The notes beneath the pieces were generated by a model, which did no database searches, was not told the DNA's origin, and saw only the letters and a program-made list of their open reading frames with translations. Both the position numbers and the translations under genes were made by a program. From Flammula alnicola (lineage: Eukaryota; Basidiomycota; Agaricomycetes; Agaricales; Strophariaceae), in the NCBI GenBank assembly GCA_015499995.1, contig JADNRV010000003.1:496001-560000 (forward strand): 64,000 nt of DNA, in the 5' to 3' direction. Shown in pieces: positions 11,059 through 21,075 of the stretch. Positions within the stretch are counted from its first letter, which is position 1. Each line of letters begins with the position of its first letter.

Positions 11059-12599
11059 ATGTCTCCTCTTCTCTCGAATTGGACAACGGGCAATGAGCCT
11101 CTTACTCTCCCTTTCGCTCGGCAGACGTTGCCGCAGGTGCTCAAGCTGTCAATCGCAGCTCAGGTATGGAGAGCCATTCCGTAATAAAATGCCAGTGGAA
11201 GGGTGTGCTTATGGCAGCGTTTGGTAGTGGCGGCATTGACTTTTCTTGTCTGGGATATAATATTACTATTGATGATGAAGTGCGTGCTCGTTTTCCCGTT
11301 GCTTCCTCTTGGACTGACGAAATTACTGCAGGTTAAATACATATGGCCGTTAGTTCTCCGAACTAGTATTCAAGCAACGATAACTCTGAGCAAATATCCT
11401 TCTATAGACGAACGTGGTCATACACGAAATATGTATACTTCATCGTGCGATACCTACCTGTGCTGGTCCAAATGTGAGTTATCCACTCCGAGCTACAGTT
11501 TCTGAGGCCTCATGTCTCTTTCTTGCCGGCAGATCCATATTGTTGATAGGATCGGAGCTCACTCCACACTTCCACTTTACACCTCATGACTGTTTTATCT
11601 GGCAAGTATACCAAGGGGTGGCTGCCGCCATTATTGTTACGACAGTAGACACAATACTTATTCTCCGAGGTAAGACCTTTCCTCAATGTATTAACATCTT
11701 CTCATTCGTTTTAGTCCATGCCCTCTATCACGGACATCACGTTATTCGTCGCCTTGTCGCAGTATTTTTCTTGTTCGAAATTGCGGGCATGGCTGTGGGG
11801 CTGGCCCTTGCTGTTCCTGGTGTCACATACGACAATATATGCCTCGTCGTGTCTGTTCCTCCAACACTAATTATTTATGGGTAAGCCAGTTTTCCATAAA
11901 ATCTACGAGTGGTACCCAGTACTAAATATCGTAATCCATACACTTTCTGACAGAGGGGCCTCGATCATATTTCAATTTCTACTCTTTGGTCTCACCCTCT
12001 ATAAGTTCATCCAGGCCGCGGTCTGGCTGGGGAGACGTCCCACTTATAGTGCTTATCATGCGTGATGGCACCTGGGCGTTCTTTTTACTATTCTGTATGT
12101 CGTTGGTTCTTGATCTGCATCTCAGAGAATAATTGGTACCCAATCATTACATAGGTGTCTACGTCGGTCAGATCGGCTTATACGGGTTGCGTAACGCCGC
12201 CTTTGCGGGAGTTTTGTACGGGTAAGTCATATTTACGCTGTGTGTCTATAATCTTATCATGATTGATACCTACCAGCTGGCTGTTGACTTGTTTCTCTTT
12301 CTCTGTAAGTTCTCGTCCCATTTTTCTGCGGATCAATTGATAAAACCATGCATCTCGAAGGGCTATCGGATCCTCCTTAACCTCAGTCGCTTGCGGAACG
12401 TACCCACGGCGAACCGAGCCGAGTCAGCAATACGCGACCTACGAATACCCACATCCAATTCTCGACGCAACTCTTTGAATCCCATAGGAACACACATACA
12501 CAGGAATCCTTCGAGCTCTCTTCGAATTTCACTTCTCCTCGGAGTGGCGGACGGACGTTTGACACTTCCCAGATATCTACTCTTTCCTTGGGAAAGTAA
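11059..12599 (+). CDS. DUF6533-like multi-spanning membrane protein, copy B (frame breaks)
   Basis: This is a tandem paralogue of copy A with the same exon plan. Blocks read MSPLLSNWTTGN, YSPFRSADVAAGAQAVNRSS, VAALTFLVWDII, TWSYTKYVYFIVRYLPVL, LLIGSELTPHFHFTPHDC then FIWQVYQGVAAA, VIRRLVAVFFLFEIAGMAV, GASIIFQFLLFGLTLYKFI, MRDGTWAFFLLF, VYVGQIGLYGLRNAAF, GYRILLNLSRLRN, and a hydrophilic tail from THGEPSRVSNTRPTN to TLSLGK. The stop is TAA at 12597. Conserved blocks change frame near 11095, 11259-11262, 12016-12020 and 12400, the last at a GTACC where copy A and BUD4 also show contractions of short runs. Either the copy is decaying or the assembly carries indels here. Function is unknown; membrane location is inferred from the hydrophobic segments. 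Confidence 0.62.
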
Positions 12600-12987
12600 C
12601 ACCCATTCTGCTTTCATCTCGTTTCGTGGCGCCTTGTTCGGCACGTTGCCGCCTTGCATCCTGTACATGTATCATTATAAATTTGTACTATACATCGATG
12701 AAACTAAAAGTACCACTCCGTTCTAATACGATAGAGCATCACAGATATCTTTCCTTCTCACTCCTACAATCATTAGCATTTTCTTGGGATATTTGTAGTC
12801 ACCTCATGCTTCCACGTAGCTATTTATTTACATAAATGCCATTCTGTAGTTCATTGTGATATCCGTCCGTCCATCTGGGTGCTGTGTCCAGCAATTATTA
12901 TCGTTTCCTCTTATAATTTACATATTCTGACAATCCCTTCGAGACTAATTACTAGATATTGCGTGCAACCTCCGTTTGAAAATTTGT
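12600..12987. other. Convergent 3' region, nothing recognised
   Basis: This is a 388-bp AT-rich stretch between the stop of a plus-strand gene and the stop of a minus-strand gene. It probably holds both 3' UTRs. Confidence 0.5.
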
Positions 12988-14332
12988 TTACGCGGCATCG
13001 ACGGGGTTCCAGCTGACGGAGCCAGCCTTTCCACGGTTGAGGCTGTCTAATTTGCGTATGTCCTCTTGCGTTAATTCGAATCATACAAATCGGCGTTAGA
13101 GCGGATGCGCGAAGGCCTGCGCTCTTGGGCAGGGGTACGTATCTGGAAAAGAACGAGGCATCATGAGCCTTAAATGAAAAATAAATGCGTATAAACGTAC
13201 CCTTCTGCAGTGACCAGCGGATTAAGACCTGGGCAGGGTCACGTTTGTGCTATATTTCATATGCAAAAATGTCAGTAAATGTTTATATCTCTGCTTATAG
13301 ATGTGAACGGGAGTGTGTGGCGTAGTCCTCACAGCATTGCAATATTATCATAGCGGTACCCACCTTAGCAGAGATCTCCTGATGAAGGGGTGGTCCATCT
13401 TTCCATGGACTAGGGGCAGTAAGCCTGCACAACAATGTTGTTCCTCTGGCAATATTTCGCAATATCCGTCTGTTGGCAGAATGGGTGAGCTAGCAGAAAG
13501 GTGAAAGGGCGAGCGTTTGGTTTGGATTTTAGTTAATTTGAAATCTGATATGAAAGCTTACTTCGATCTGATTAACAGAAGGCATCTCGTATCCTGCAGC
13601 TTTGATTTCTTCTAGGTGCTTGATTCCACTGCGAGGTCATAAAAAACGAGGCATCAGAATCAAGGTCTAGGGATACTAGGCCTACCAACACCCACTAGTT
13701 AGAGACGCCAACAGTTCTGATTTTACCAGCAGCCTTGGCTTCGAGGAGGGCCTTATAAGTCTGTAGCCGGCGGACAGTGCCCGACAGGGGGTCGTGGATG
13801 AGGAAGAGATCAATGTAATCTGTTTAATTGCAGTCAGCGATACAGATCACGGCATAGAATAGAATGGAAAGTGGACATACCAAACTTCATCTTTGCGAGC
13901 GACTCGGCGATACCTCTCTTGGTGGACTCATAACCGTGGTTGCTCGACATGATCTTCGTTGCTGGATGTCATTAAATTAGACGTTAGATGCATATCGTAG
14001 AGACTTTGGGAAGAAAGCTAGGATACTCACTGATGAACACCTCGGATCTCTTCAGCCCCGATTTGCGAACGGCTTCGCCCACTTGGGCTTCATTCCTGTA
14101 AAATTGCGCCGAGTCGACGTGTCTGGAAAAAGGGTCATGAGCATCAATTTTGGCATACCATGAGACGGGTTGTAGGTAAGAGTTGCGCTTACCGATATCC
14201 GATCTTGAAAGCTTCCAGCGTGGAGGGTGTAGCATCTGAATTCTGGAAGACGCCGAATCCTAGAAGTGGAATCTTGTGGCCCGAGGATAGGGTTACGGTG
14301 GATTGGAGGGTCAAATTGGAAGTATCGGCCAT
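12988..14332 (-). pseudogene. Aldo/keto reductase, tandem copy 1 (three 1-nt contractions in exon 6)
   Basis: NADPH-dependent carbonyl reductase of the small fungal AKR type. It starts at 14332 (MADTSNLTLQSTVTLSSGHK) and ends WNPVDAA with TAA at 12990-12988. The exon plan matches the other two copies. Visible active-site parts are HVDSAQFYRNEAQVGEA (Asp and Tyr), TTKIMSSNHGYEST (Lys) and [12 protein letters not shown] (His). Exon 6 is odd: the conserved reading (PFCQQ...NNIVVQAYCP...GKMDHP...EISAK) is reached only by adding one base in each of three G-runs on the plus strand, at 13483-13485, 13413-13416 and 13387-13390. The three contractions sum to a codon, so the frame is open throughout but encodes the wrong residues in between. 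It may be a functional gene carrying assembly errors. Confidence 0.7.
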
Positions 14333-14892
14333 TGTTGATAATATACGAACTCTACTAGGGATATGCGAGACTGAGTTGGCGGTGGTGGAAGATGCGTAGG
14401 CCGCCTCGGAACGTTGGTGTATAACCTTCGAACTTGCTGTGGGCTACTCCGTGTAAGTTTATGGGCTTGTGAAGGACCTTGGGGGACCTCACTTTGAGTA
14501 GGGCAGTATATATACTACCCGGGCGCGGCCTGTTGTGGCGCGTCGACATGTTGCATACGCCTCCGGAGACGATATGACAAAGAGCGCACGGTGATGGCGT
14601 AAGCCCTGTGTAAGTCAGAGTTCATGGTTAATAATTACTCTGGGCTTTATTCATCCAGTTGCCTGAAGTAATGGAATGATGGTGGCTTGGATGGTTGAAA
14701 TTTGAATTGAGCAGTGTCACGGTCAGTCCACTGTGCGCTGAGATCAAATCTAAATTTAGATTGTTATCTTATCTCGGTGTAGTATTCGAAAATCAAGACC
14801 TCTAGTACCACAGTAGTACATCGTCCTTCACCTCGTTAGCCTTGTGGGCTGTGCCTCCATATTCAAAAAATCATGGCCTGATTAAATCGAGG
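14333..14892. other. Intergenic between AKR copies 1 and 2
   Basis: This is 560 bp upstream of AKR copy 1 and downstream of AKR copy 2. No other gene is visible. It should contain the copy 1 promoter. Confidence 0.5.
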
Positions 14893-16367
14893 TTACGCGG
14901 CATCGACAGGATTCCAGCTAATGGACCCAGCCTTGCCAAGGTCGAGGTCATCCAGTTTCTTCACATCTTCTTCGGCCAGCTCGAAGTCGTATAAGTTGGC
15001 ATTGGAGTGTATGCGTGAGGGCGTCCAGCTTCTCGGAAGAGGGACAAATCTGCACCGAAATAAAACGTAGTCAGCTTCAATTCGTCGACTACATCGGATT
15101 TCTACGCACTCTTTCTGCAAAGACCAGCGGCATAGGACTTGAGCAGGGTCACGATTGTACTGTACGAGACGATAAAATGGTCAGTGAACTGCTTTCTCTC
15201 TCTCCATAAGGAAATTTAAAATTAAACCAAAAAGTCAAATTGTGTGGCGCATTGGTTCATGCAAAGCTATACTTGGATATTAGACAACATACCTTTGCAG
15301 CAACCTCCTTGATGACGGGGTGATCCATCTTTCCACGGATAATGGGACAATACGCCTCGATGACGATGTTGTTTACTTTGCAATAATTAACAATTTCCTT
15401 TTGTTGTCAGAAAGGATGGAGCTGTATAGTTCAATAGAGTCGTGAATAAGGACACAACTCAGAGGCTTGGATCATATATAGTATACTTACTTCGATCTGG
15501 TTGACCGAGGGCATCTCGTATCCCGCCTCTTTAATTTCCTCGATATGTTTGATGTGGCTTGAGGAAGATACAATGTCAGAAGCGAATTCAATTGCCTACC
15601 AATCGTAAAGGCTGTTGGCACTCACTAATTAGACACACCGACAGACCTAATCTTTCCAGCTTTTTTGGCTTCCAAAAGAGCCCTGTACGCCTCGAGCCGG
15701 CGTTCCTTCCCCGACAGTGGGTCATGGATCAAGAAAAGGTCAATGTAATCTGTTAGTAGCGACAGCGAGTCAGCGAGATTTATGGTGGTCGTGTAATATG
15801 AACTGTGATATCCTTTCAGACGTACCGAACTTCATCTTAGCCAACGAGTCGTGGACGCCCTGCTTGGTAGATTCATACCCATGGGTGTCTGAGAAGGCTT
15901 TACTCGCTGTGCAATAAAAAAAAAAATACATATTAGATAGATTTCACCATGCTTACCACAAATTTAATGGCAAAGAAGAACTACGTACTGATGAACACAT
16001 CGCCTCTGCTGAGCCCCGACGCACGGAAAGCGTCAGCGACCTCTCCCTCATTCTTGTAATATTGCGCCGAGTCGACGTGCCTGCAAATATTGGTGTATTC
16101 AGTTAATATGCGCTAATTCTCCTAGGACCGCTTGGCACGTCGTAAAACAGACATGACGGAAGCAGTAGAGAGCAAGGATGATGAAGCGCACCGGTATCCA
16201 GCTTTGAAAGCCTCAAGCGCTGATGCTAAGGCGGGTGATGGCGTGGTGGCATCCGCGTTGTTGTTCAGATCGCCGACGCCGAAACCGAGTCGCGGCATCT
16301 TGTATCCCGAGGACAGGGTTACAGTAGATTTGATTGTCAGTTTGTCGGATTCGTTGAGTGCGGACAT
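14893..16367 (-). pseudogene. Aldo/keto reductase, tandem copy 2, with in-frame TGA in exon 6
   Basis: This shares the eight-exon plan of the neighbouring copies. The ATG is at 16367 (MSALNESDKLTIKSTVTLSS); the longer open frame to 16427 begins with TTG and is not used. Exons carry [65 protein letters not shown], then LHPF followed by a TGA at 15409-15407 where copy 3 has Cys, then QQKEIVNYC and onwards to the C-terminus WNPVDAA. Everything after the stop is still open and conserved, so the nonsense change is probably recent or is a base-call error. Copy 2 also has a small insertion after GFGVGDL relative to copy 3. If the stop is real, the product loses the last third, including the cofactor-binding C-terminus. 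Confidence 0.72.
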
Positions 16368-16782
16368 GTCTACTGATATGGAATCCGATAGAATATGAAT
16401 TGAAGCAGTGCGACGAGACTTGTGCAAGAATCCTTCGATGAACGCTACTTGCTCTCACTGACTGGTTTATAAGCATTTTATTTCAGTGAAGTCTCATTAT
16501 TAATAGGTAGATGTGTTGACGTCAGATCGCAAAGGATGGCAGATGGTTTGTAAGGTCTGCATCATGATTAGAAAGAACGGTTCTCCCATCAACAGTCTGG
16601 GTGTTTTCACGGTTAGAAGTAAGAAAAAGAATTCAAAAAAAGAGGAAAAGAGAGAGAATTCATCGGACAGCTCTGATGAACGACGCGAAACGCGAAACCT
16701 GTACAATCTTACGCTCTTTTCCTCCAATTGACTCATATTTATCGGTTCCAACCAACCCGGCCGAGCACTCCACTGTACGCAC
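16368..16782. other. Intergenic between AKR copies 2 and 3
   Basis: This is 415 bp with an A/G-rich tract near 16617-16660. No gene is visible. It likely holds the copy 2 promoter and the copy 3 3' UTR. Confidence 0.5.
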
Positions 16783-18186
16783 TCAGTCGGCATTGACAGG
16801 ATTCCAGCTGACCTGACCGGCCTTTCCGCGATCGAGTGCATCCAACTTTTGCATATCTTCCTCGTCAAGCTCGAAATCGTATACTTGAGCATTCGAGTGT
16901 ATGCGCGAAGGAGTGGCGCTCTTCGGGAGAGGAACGTATCTGCATGTCAGAAGGAGCACATCAGATACACAGTTGATAAGCGCCCCAGTGTAAACACCCG
17001 TACCCGTGTTGCAGAGACCAGCGAATAAGGATCTGCGCAGGATCGCGGCCGTGCTATATTCAAATAGAGCAGTGAGCACAGCGCTTAGTCGAAACAATTA
17101 CGAAAAATAATAAGTGAAATGTGGAGATACAAGTTGGCGACATCATGGGACACAACGCAGGTATCTGACTCAGACATGACGCGAAAGCGCACCTTCGCAG
17201 CCACTTCCTGGATAACAGGGTGGTCCATCTTTCCGCGAACGATGGGGCAGTACGCCTGGACGACGATGTTGTTCTCCTTGCAATATTTCACGATTTCTTT
17301 TTGCTGGCAGAAGGGCTGGAGCTATGTGGGTTATGTTTCACCGTATATGAATGGATCTTTTCTATACAAGATGCAGGACTACAAGCATACCTCGATCTGG
17401 TTGACGGCGGGCATTTCCCATCCTTTTGCCTTGATTTCTTCCATGTGCTTCACATTGCTGTGACCGTGTCTCCAGTCAGCAATGAATTTCTCTGTAGCTA
17501 TTGGAATGCTTGAATGTGTACTTACTAATTAGACACGCCGACCGTCCTGATCTTCCCCGCTGCCTTGGCTTCGAGGAGAGCCCTGTACGTTTCCAGCCGC
17601 CGTTCCGTGCCAGAGAGAGGGTCGTGGATGAGGAACAAGTCGATGTAGTCTATTTGCAACGAACTGGTCAATATCAAATATTTATGGAATGAAGTGGAAT
17701 TGATACGATCGTGGTGGGACGTACCAAATTTCATCTTAGCGAGGGACTCGTCGACGCCTTTCTTCGTGGACTCGTATCCATGTGTCTTCGAGACACATTT
17801 GGTCGCTGTAAAGCGATGGAATCAGACGCGCACGACGCGATGTCATTCTCATGTAAGCAATATCAATATGCACTGATGAACACATCGCCTCTGTTAATTC
17901 CCGCCGCGCGAACAGCCTGTGCGACCTGCGCCTCGTTTCTGTATACCTGAGCAGAATCGACGTGTCTAGAGTATTCACGTTGATATCAGCATTCTACAAG
18001 CCCAATAACAACCCCAGAAAGAGAAAGTAAAGGCCCATACCGATATCCTGCCTTGAACGCCTCGATAGCCGACGGCGTAGCGTCCGTGTTCTGGTAAACG
18101 CCGAATCCGAGCCGGGGCATCTCGTACCCAGAGGACAGCTTCACGGTGGAGTTGATCGTCAATTTGTCGTTGTTGGATTCAGACAT
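16783..18186 (-). CDS. Aldo/keto reductase, tandem copy 3 (intact)
   Basis: NADPH-dependent aldo/keto reductase of the AKR3/AKR5-like fungal group, reducing aldehydes or ketones in the cytosol; the substrate cannot be told from sequence. The start is MSESNNDKLTINSTVKLSS at 18186. Exons: 18186-18041, 17965-17874, 17805-17725, 17649-17526, 17457-17391, 17321-17193, 17053-17004, 16939-16783. The tetrad is visible: Asp and Tyr in HVDSAQVYRNEAQV, Lys in TTKCVSKTHGYEST, and His in [16 protein letters not shown]. The C-terminal cofactor segment is PLPKSATPSRIHSN. Unlike copies 1 and 2 it has no frame break or stop. The open frame continues upstream of the ATG to 18312 but contains no earlier ATG, so an N-terminal leader is not supported. 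Confidence 0.9.
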
Positions 18187-18842
18187 GGCGGAGGTGTGGA
18201 GTGTTCTTGCGGTCTGGCGTGTCAGGGAACTGGAACCTAAGTTTTGAGAGAAGTAGGAGAGGTGTTTAAGCCTTTTAAGGAGGATTGGTGATGCCGTCGT
18301 GGGTCGCGTCACTGCGTTCTGGGTAAATTAAAGGGGAGAAACTGTTGATAAGGTCCGCGTATACTGCGGAGTATTACAACGGTGCACTAGGGATGAATGG
18401 TAAAGTATGAGAAAGATTGAGAGAGATTACACGCGCGCACTACAGAGCAACACGCGATTCACCTCCATCTAATCTACGGATTAGTAAATGCATCTTATGT
18501 CATCGTGATTACATATGACGCTACGGAATCTAATCACACTTTTGAACCGGATTCGGGGTGTGGCGGGTCTCCGTCTACCCATACCTAACCTACCTGTCAG
18601 TCTACACAGAGTCTATTCTCGTCGCTAGAGTTATATCAACGTTTAACCCGAGGTTGTGTCGACTCATTGGCTACTCTTGATTAATCCTTCAAATTTACCG
18701 CAACATCGGCTTCCTGACTATTTCACGCCTTACGACTTTCTCCCTGAATCCGGAGCTACTGTAGCATCGCCCTACGGCAGGAACATCACCAGGAACTTCT
18801 TGAACTTTGAAGGAAGGAAAGGAGGAGGGAACCCCAATCACA
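18187..18842. promoter_or_regulatory. Divergent upstream region of AKR copy 3 and the RING gene
   Basis: This is about 650 bp between two divergent starts. No gene is visible. It is expected to hold both promoters; I could not assign specific sites. Confidence 0.5.
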
Positions 18843-20384
18843 ATGTCATTGTACAACTACGTCGACACGCCCAACGCCAACCTCGTAAGTCCGTTCAGTG
18901 CTCTGCTCCAATTCCCTGCCCTATCCTAACGCCCGTGTCGTATACCAACCAATACTACTACTACTTAGGTCTGCTGCATCTGCCGCGCGCCCTTCGTAGA
19001 GCCCACGACCACGCTCACTTGCGCACACACCTTCTGCGCCGACTGCATCCTGCGCGCCCTGACCCACTCGCGCACCTGTCCCATCGACCGCACGCCGCTC
19101 TCCCCGGCTGACTTGGTCCCGGCGAATCCTATCGTGGGCTCGGTGCGTGCTCAGTCGCTCAGTGATTCTCCTATTCCAGACGCTTACCCCTTAACAATAA
19201 ACGCAGCTCGTAGACGAACTGAGAGTGGAATGCGTGCACAGGGCGGAGGGGTGTGCGTTTACCTCGCAGAGGGTGTTGATGCCGCTGCATTTGCGGGATG
19301 ATTGTATTTATGCGGAGGTGGGGTGCGAGGAGGAGGGGTGTGGGATGAGTATGCGGAGGGGTGAGTTGAGGGGGCATCGGAAGGATGTGCATGGGAAAGT
19401 AGAAGAGGAGGGAGAGGAGAATGGATCGGAGAAGCACAAAGAACTTGAGGAGGACGTAAAAGAGCAGACGGAGCATGGCAGAGAAGAGACCAATGAGGTT
19501 TGTAATGTGTTTTCATCAAAGTACGACGCTGATACAGTATCTAGAGCTATACATGTCCACACGCTGCGGTTGGCTGTCCTTACGACGGCCCTCTGAAGCC
19601 TTCGGAGCACCTACCCTCGTGTCCATACGAGTCTTTGAAAGGCCTTTTCACCATGAATACAGCCAAGGTGTCGTTGCTGACAGAACAAAATATGATCCTG
19701 CGGCACAAAGTGGACACACTAGAGAGCACGGTGCATACCCTCCGGAAGGAGATGAACACAGCGAAGAACGCACTGGGGCCGTGGTTTAGGTCGTCATATC
19801 ATGTAGCCAACTTGGGTGCGCCGAGTGGAATGATGATGGGTGCGAGTGTCCCTGGGATGGCGAGCAGCGACCTGCCCGCTGGGATGCAGGCTGCAGTTGC
19901 TGGCCCAAGCTCGGGGGTGTTCAGTATGGGTGAGGAGGGAGGCGATGCGCTTGCGTCATATTTCCCGTCGGAAGAAATGGTGAGGCCGGTGGCGATGGGA
20001 CCACGCACGGCAAGCATGATGGGTGGAGCAGAAAGCATGTACGGACGGGCAGGCAGCATCGTGGCGCCTCTCGATCTCAGCACGACGTTGGAAGGCACGC
20101 TTGTGGGGCTGAGGGAGAGCATGGTGGGGCTTGCGGCAGGGGTGGACTCTGCAGGGCGAAGAAATGAGATCGCGCTGACAAACGAGACGCTGCGGCTTGG
20201 GGAGGAGATGATGTCAGTGCGAGCGCAGATGCACGGGCTGCGGATGCAGGTGCATGGGATGATGATGGATCGCAACGCGGCGCTGAGCATGCGGCCTGAG
20301 GATACGACGGGACAGTACTTTCCGGTATTGCAGCAGAGGCCAAATATGAATTTCGGGGTGCCGCCGTCGATTACCAAGTTGTAA
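18843..20384 (+). CDS. RING and TRAF-type zinc finger protein with coiled coil
   Basis: A probable E3 ubiquitin ligase of about 448 residues. Exons 18843-18884, 18969-19142, 19207-19497 and 19545-20384 all join in phase 0. The first exon gives MSLYNYVDTPNANL. Exon 2 is a RING finger, VCCICRAPF...TCAHTFCADCI...CPIDRTPL, with a final Asp in place of the last Cys. Exon 3 and the start of exon 4 carry TRAF-type Cys/His repeats (ECVHRAEGCAFTSQRV, HLRDDCIYAEVGCEEEGCG, TCPHAAVGCPYDG, HLPSCPYESLKG). They are followed by a heptad-like stretch (LLTEQNMILRHKVDTLEST) and a Met/Gly-rich tail. The exon 3-4 junction was chosen because the GAG/AGC join restores a Cys-Pro-His zinc-binding repeat. Substrate and pathway are unknown. 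Confidence 0.82.
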
Positions 20385-20439
20385 AATATGTATTTCATGC
20401 AGTAGGTAGTCTAGAAAGAAAATATAATTGTAGTATAGA

Positions 20440-21024
20440 CTAGGTGGTATCTGCCCATGCGTTGTCGAGTTGGTCGAGGAGACCTTGGAGTTGCTTGACG
20501 GCAGCCTTGCGGTCAGCGCGTGCGGCTTGCCAGTTCTGCTCTGGGACGATGCCGTCGAGGCGCAGGAGGGCCTGGAGGAGGAGCTCTGCGATGCGGGAGT
20601 GCTCCTTGGAGAGGGATTGCTTGGGATATGTGGCGAGATCGCGGAGGAACTGGGAGTGGGCGGGGAGGAGATCCTTGTTCACGGCGGCAAGTTCTGCTTG
20701 GATGGAGGCGATCTGTGCCTGCTCCGAGTTCTTGAATTTGACAGGCATCTCCTTGTCTGCGACGATGGAGATGGTCGAATTAGGACGGAGGTGATAGAGG
20801 GAGACTGGAAGAAAGTTGGTGAGACGAAAAAAAAATAATCGAGAATATGACGTACTTGGTGCATTGTCGTCTGCCATGACGGCGCCATCATGGACGATAT
20901 TGAACGCATTGTAGGGCAGATGTGTGTATTGTGCAATGGAGTTGCGGATGGCTGCTAGCTGTGTGTCTGGGGCAGGGAGTTGAAACTCAAAGCGGTCTGT
21001 GCCCCACCGGACAGTGACGGGCAT
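20440..21024 (-). CDS. Ubiquitin-like/BAG domain co-chaperone
   Basis: A protein of 177 residues from two exons (21024-20856, 20804-20440). The N-terminal part, MPVTVRWGTDRFEFQLPAP through YNAFNIVHDGAVM then ISLYHLRPNSTISI, folds as a ubiquitin-like domain. The C-terminal helices (IQAELAAVNKDLLPAH, LLLQALLRLDGI, RKAAVKQLQGLLDQLD) match the BAG domain that binds the Hsp70 ATPase domain and speeds nucleotide release. BAG-1-like proteins of this plan couple Hsp70 to the proteasome. The ATG at 21024 is chosen over upstream in-frame codons because it begins the ubiquitin-like strand and because PBS2 starts only 51 bp away on the other strand. Confidence 0.82.
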   Translation of the reverse strand: MPVTVRWGTDRFEFQLPAPDTQLAAIRNSIAQYTHLPYNAFNIVHDGAVMADDNAPSTSYSRLFFFRLTNFLPVSLYHLRPNSTISIVADKEMPVKFKNSEQAQIASIQAELAAVNKDLLPAHSQFLRDLATYPKQSLSKEHSRIAELLLQALLRLDGIVPEQNWQAARADRKAAVKQLQGLLDQLDNAWADTT

Positions 21025-21075
21025 GATGATGACGTTCAAGTTATAATCAACTACTCTTCTCTGTTCCCTACCATC
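21025..21075. promoter_or_regulatory. 51-bp bidirectional gap between BAG gene and PBS2 start codons
   Basis: The two ATGs point away from each other with 51 bp between them. There is not enough room for two separate promoters and untranslated leaders, so the transcripts should start inside each other's coding region or share a very compact core promoter. Confidence 0.6.

Noticed and set aside
18187..18312. N-terminal extension of AKR copy 3 that looks like a mitochondrial leader
   Set aside because: The extended frame starts with GTG and has no ATG before an upstream stop; the first ATG is 18186.
19799..20398. 199-residue minus-strand frame opposite the RING gene
   Set aside because: Antisense to the Met/Gly-rich tail of exon 4; composition is the mirror of the real frame and no family is visible.
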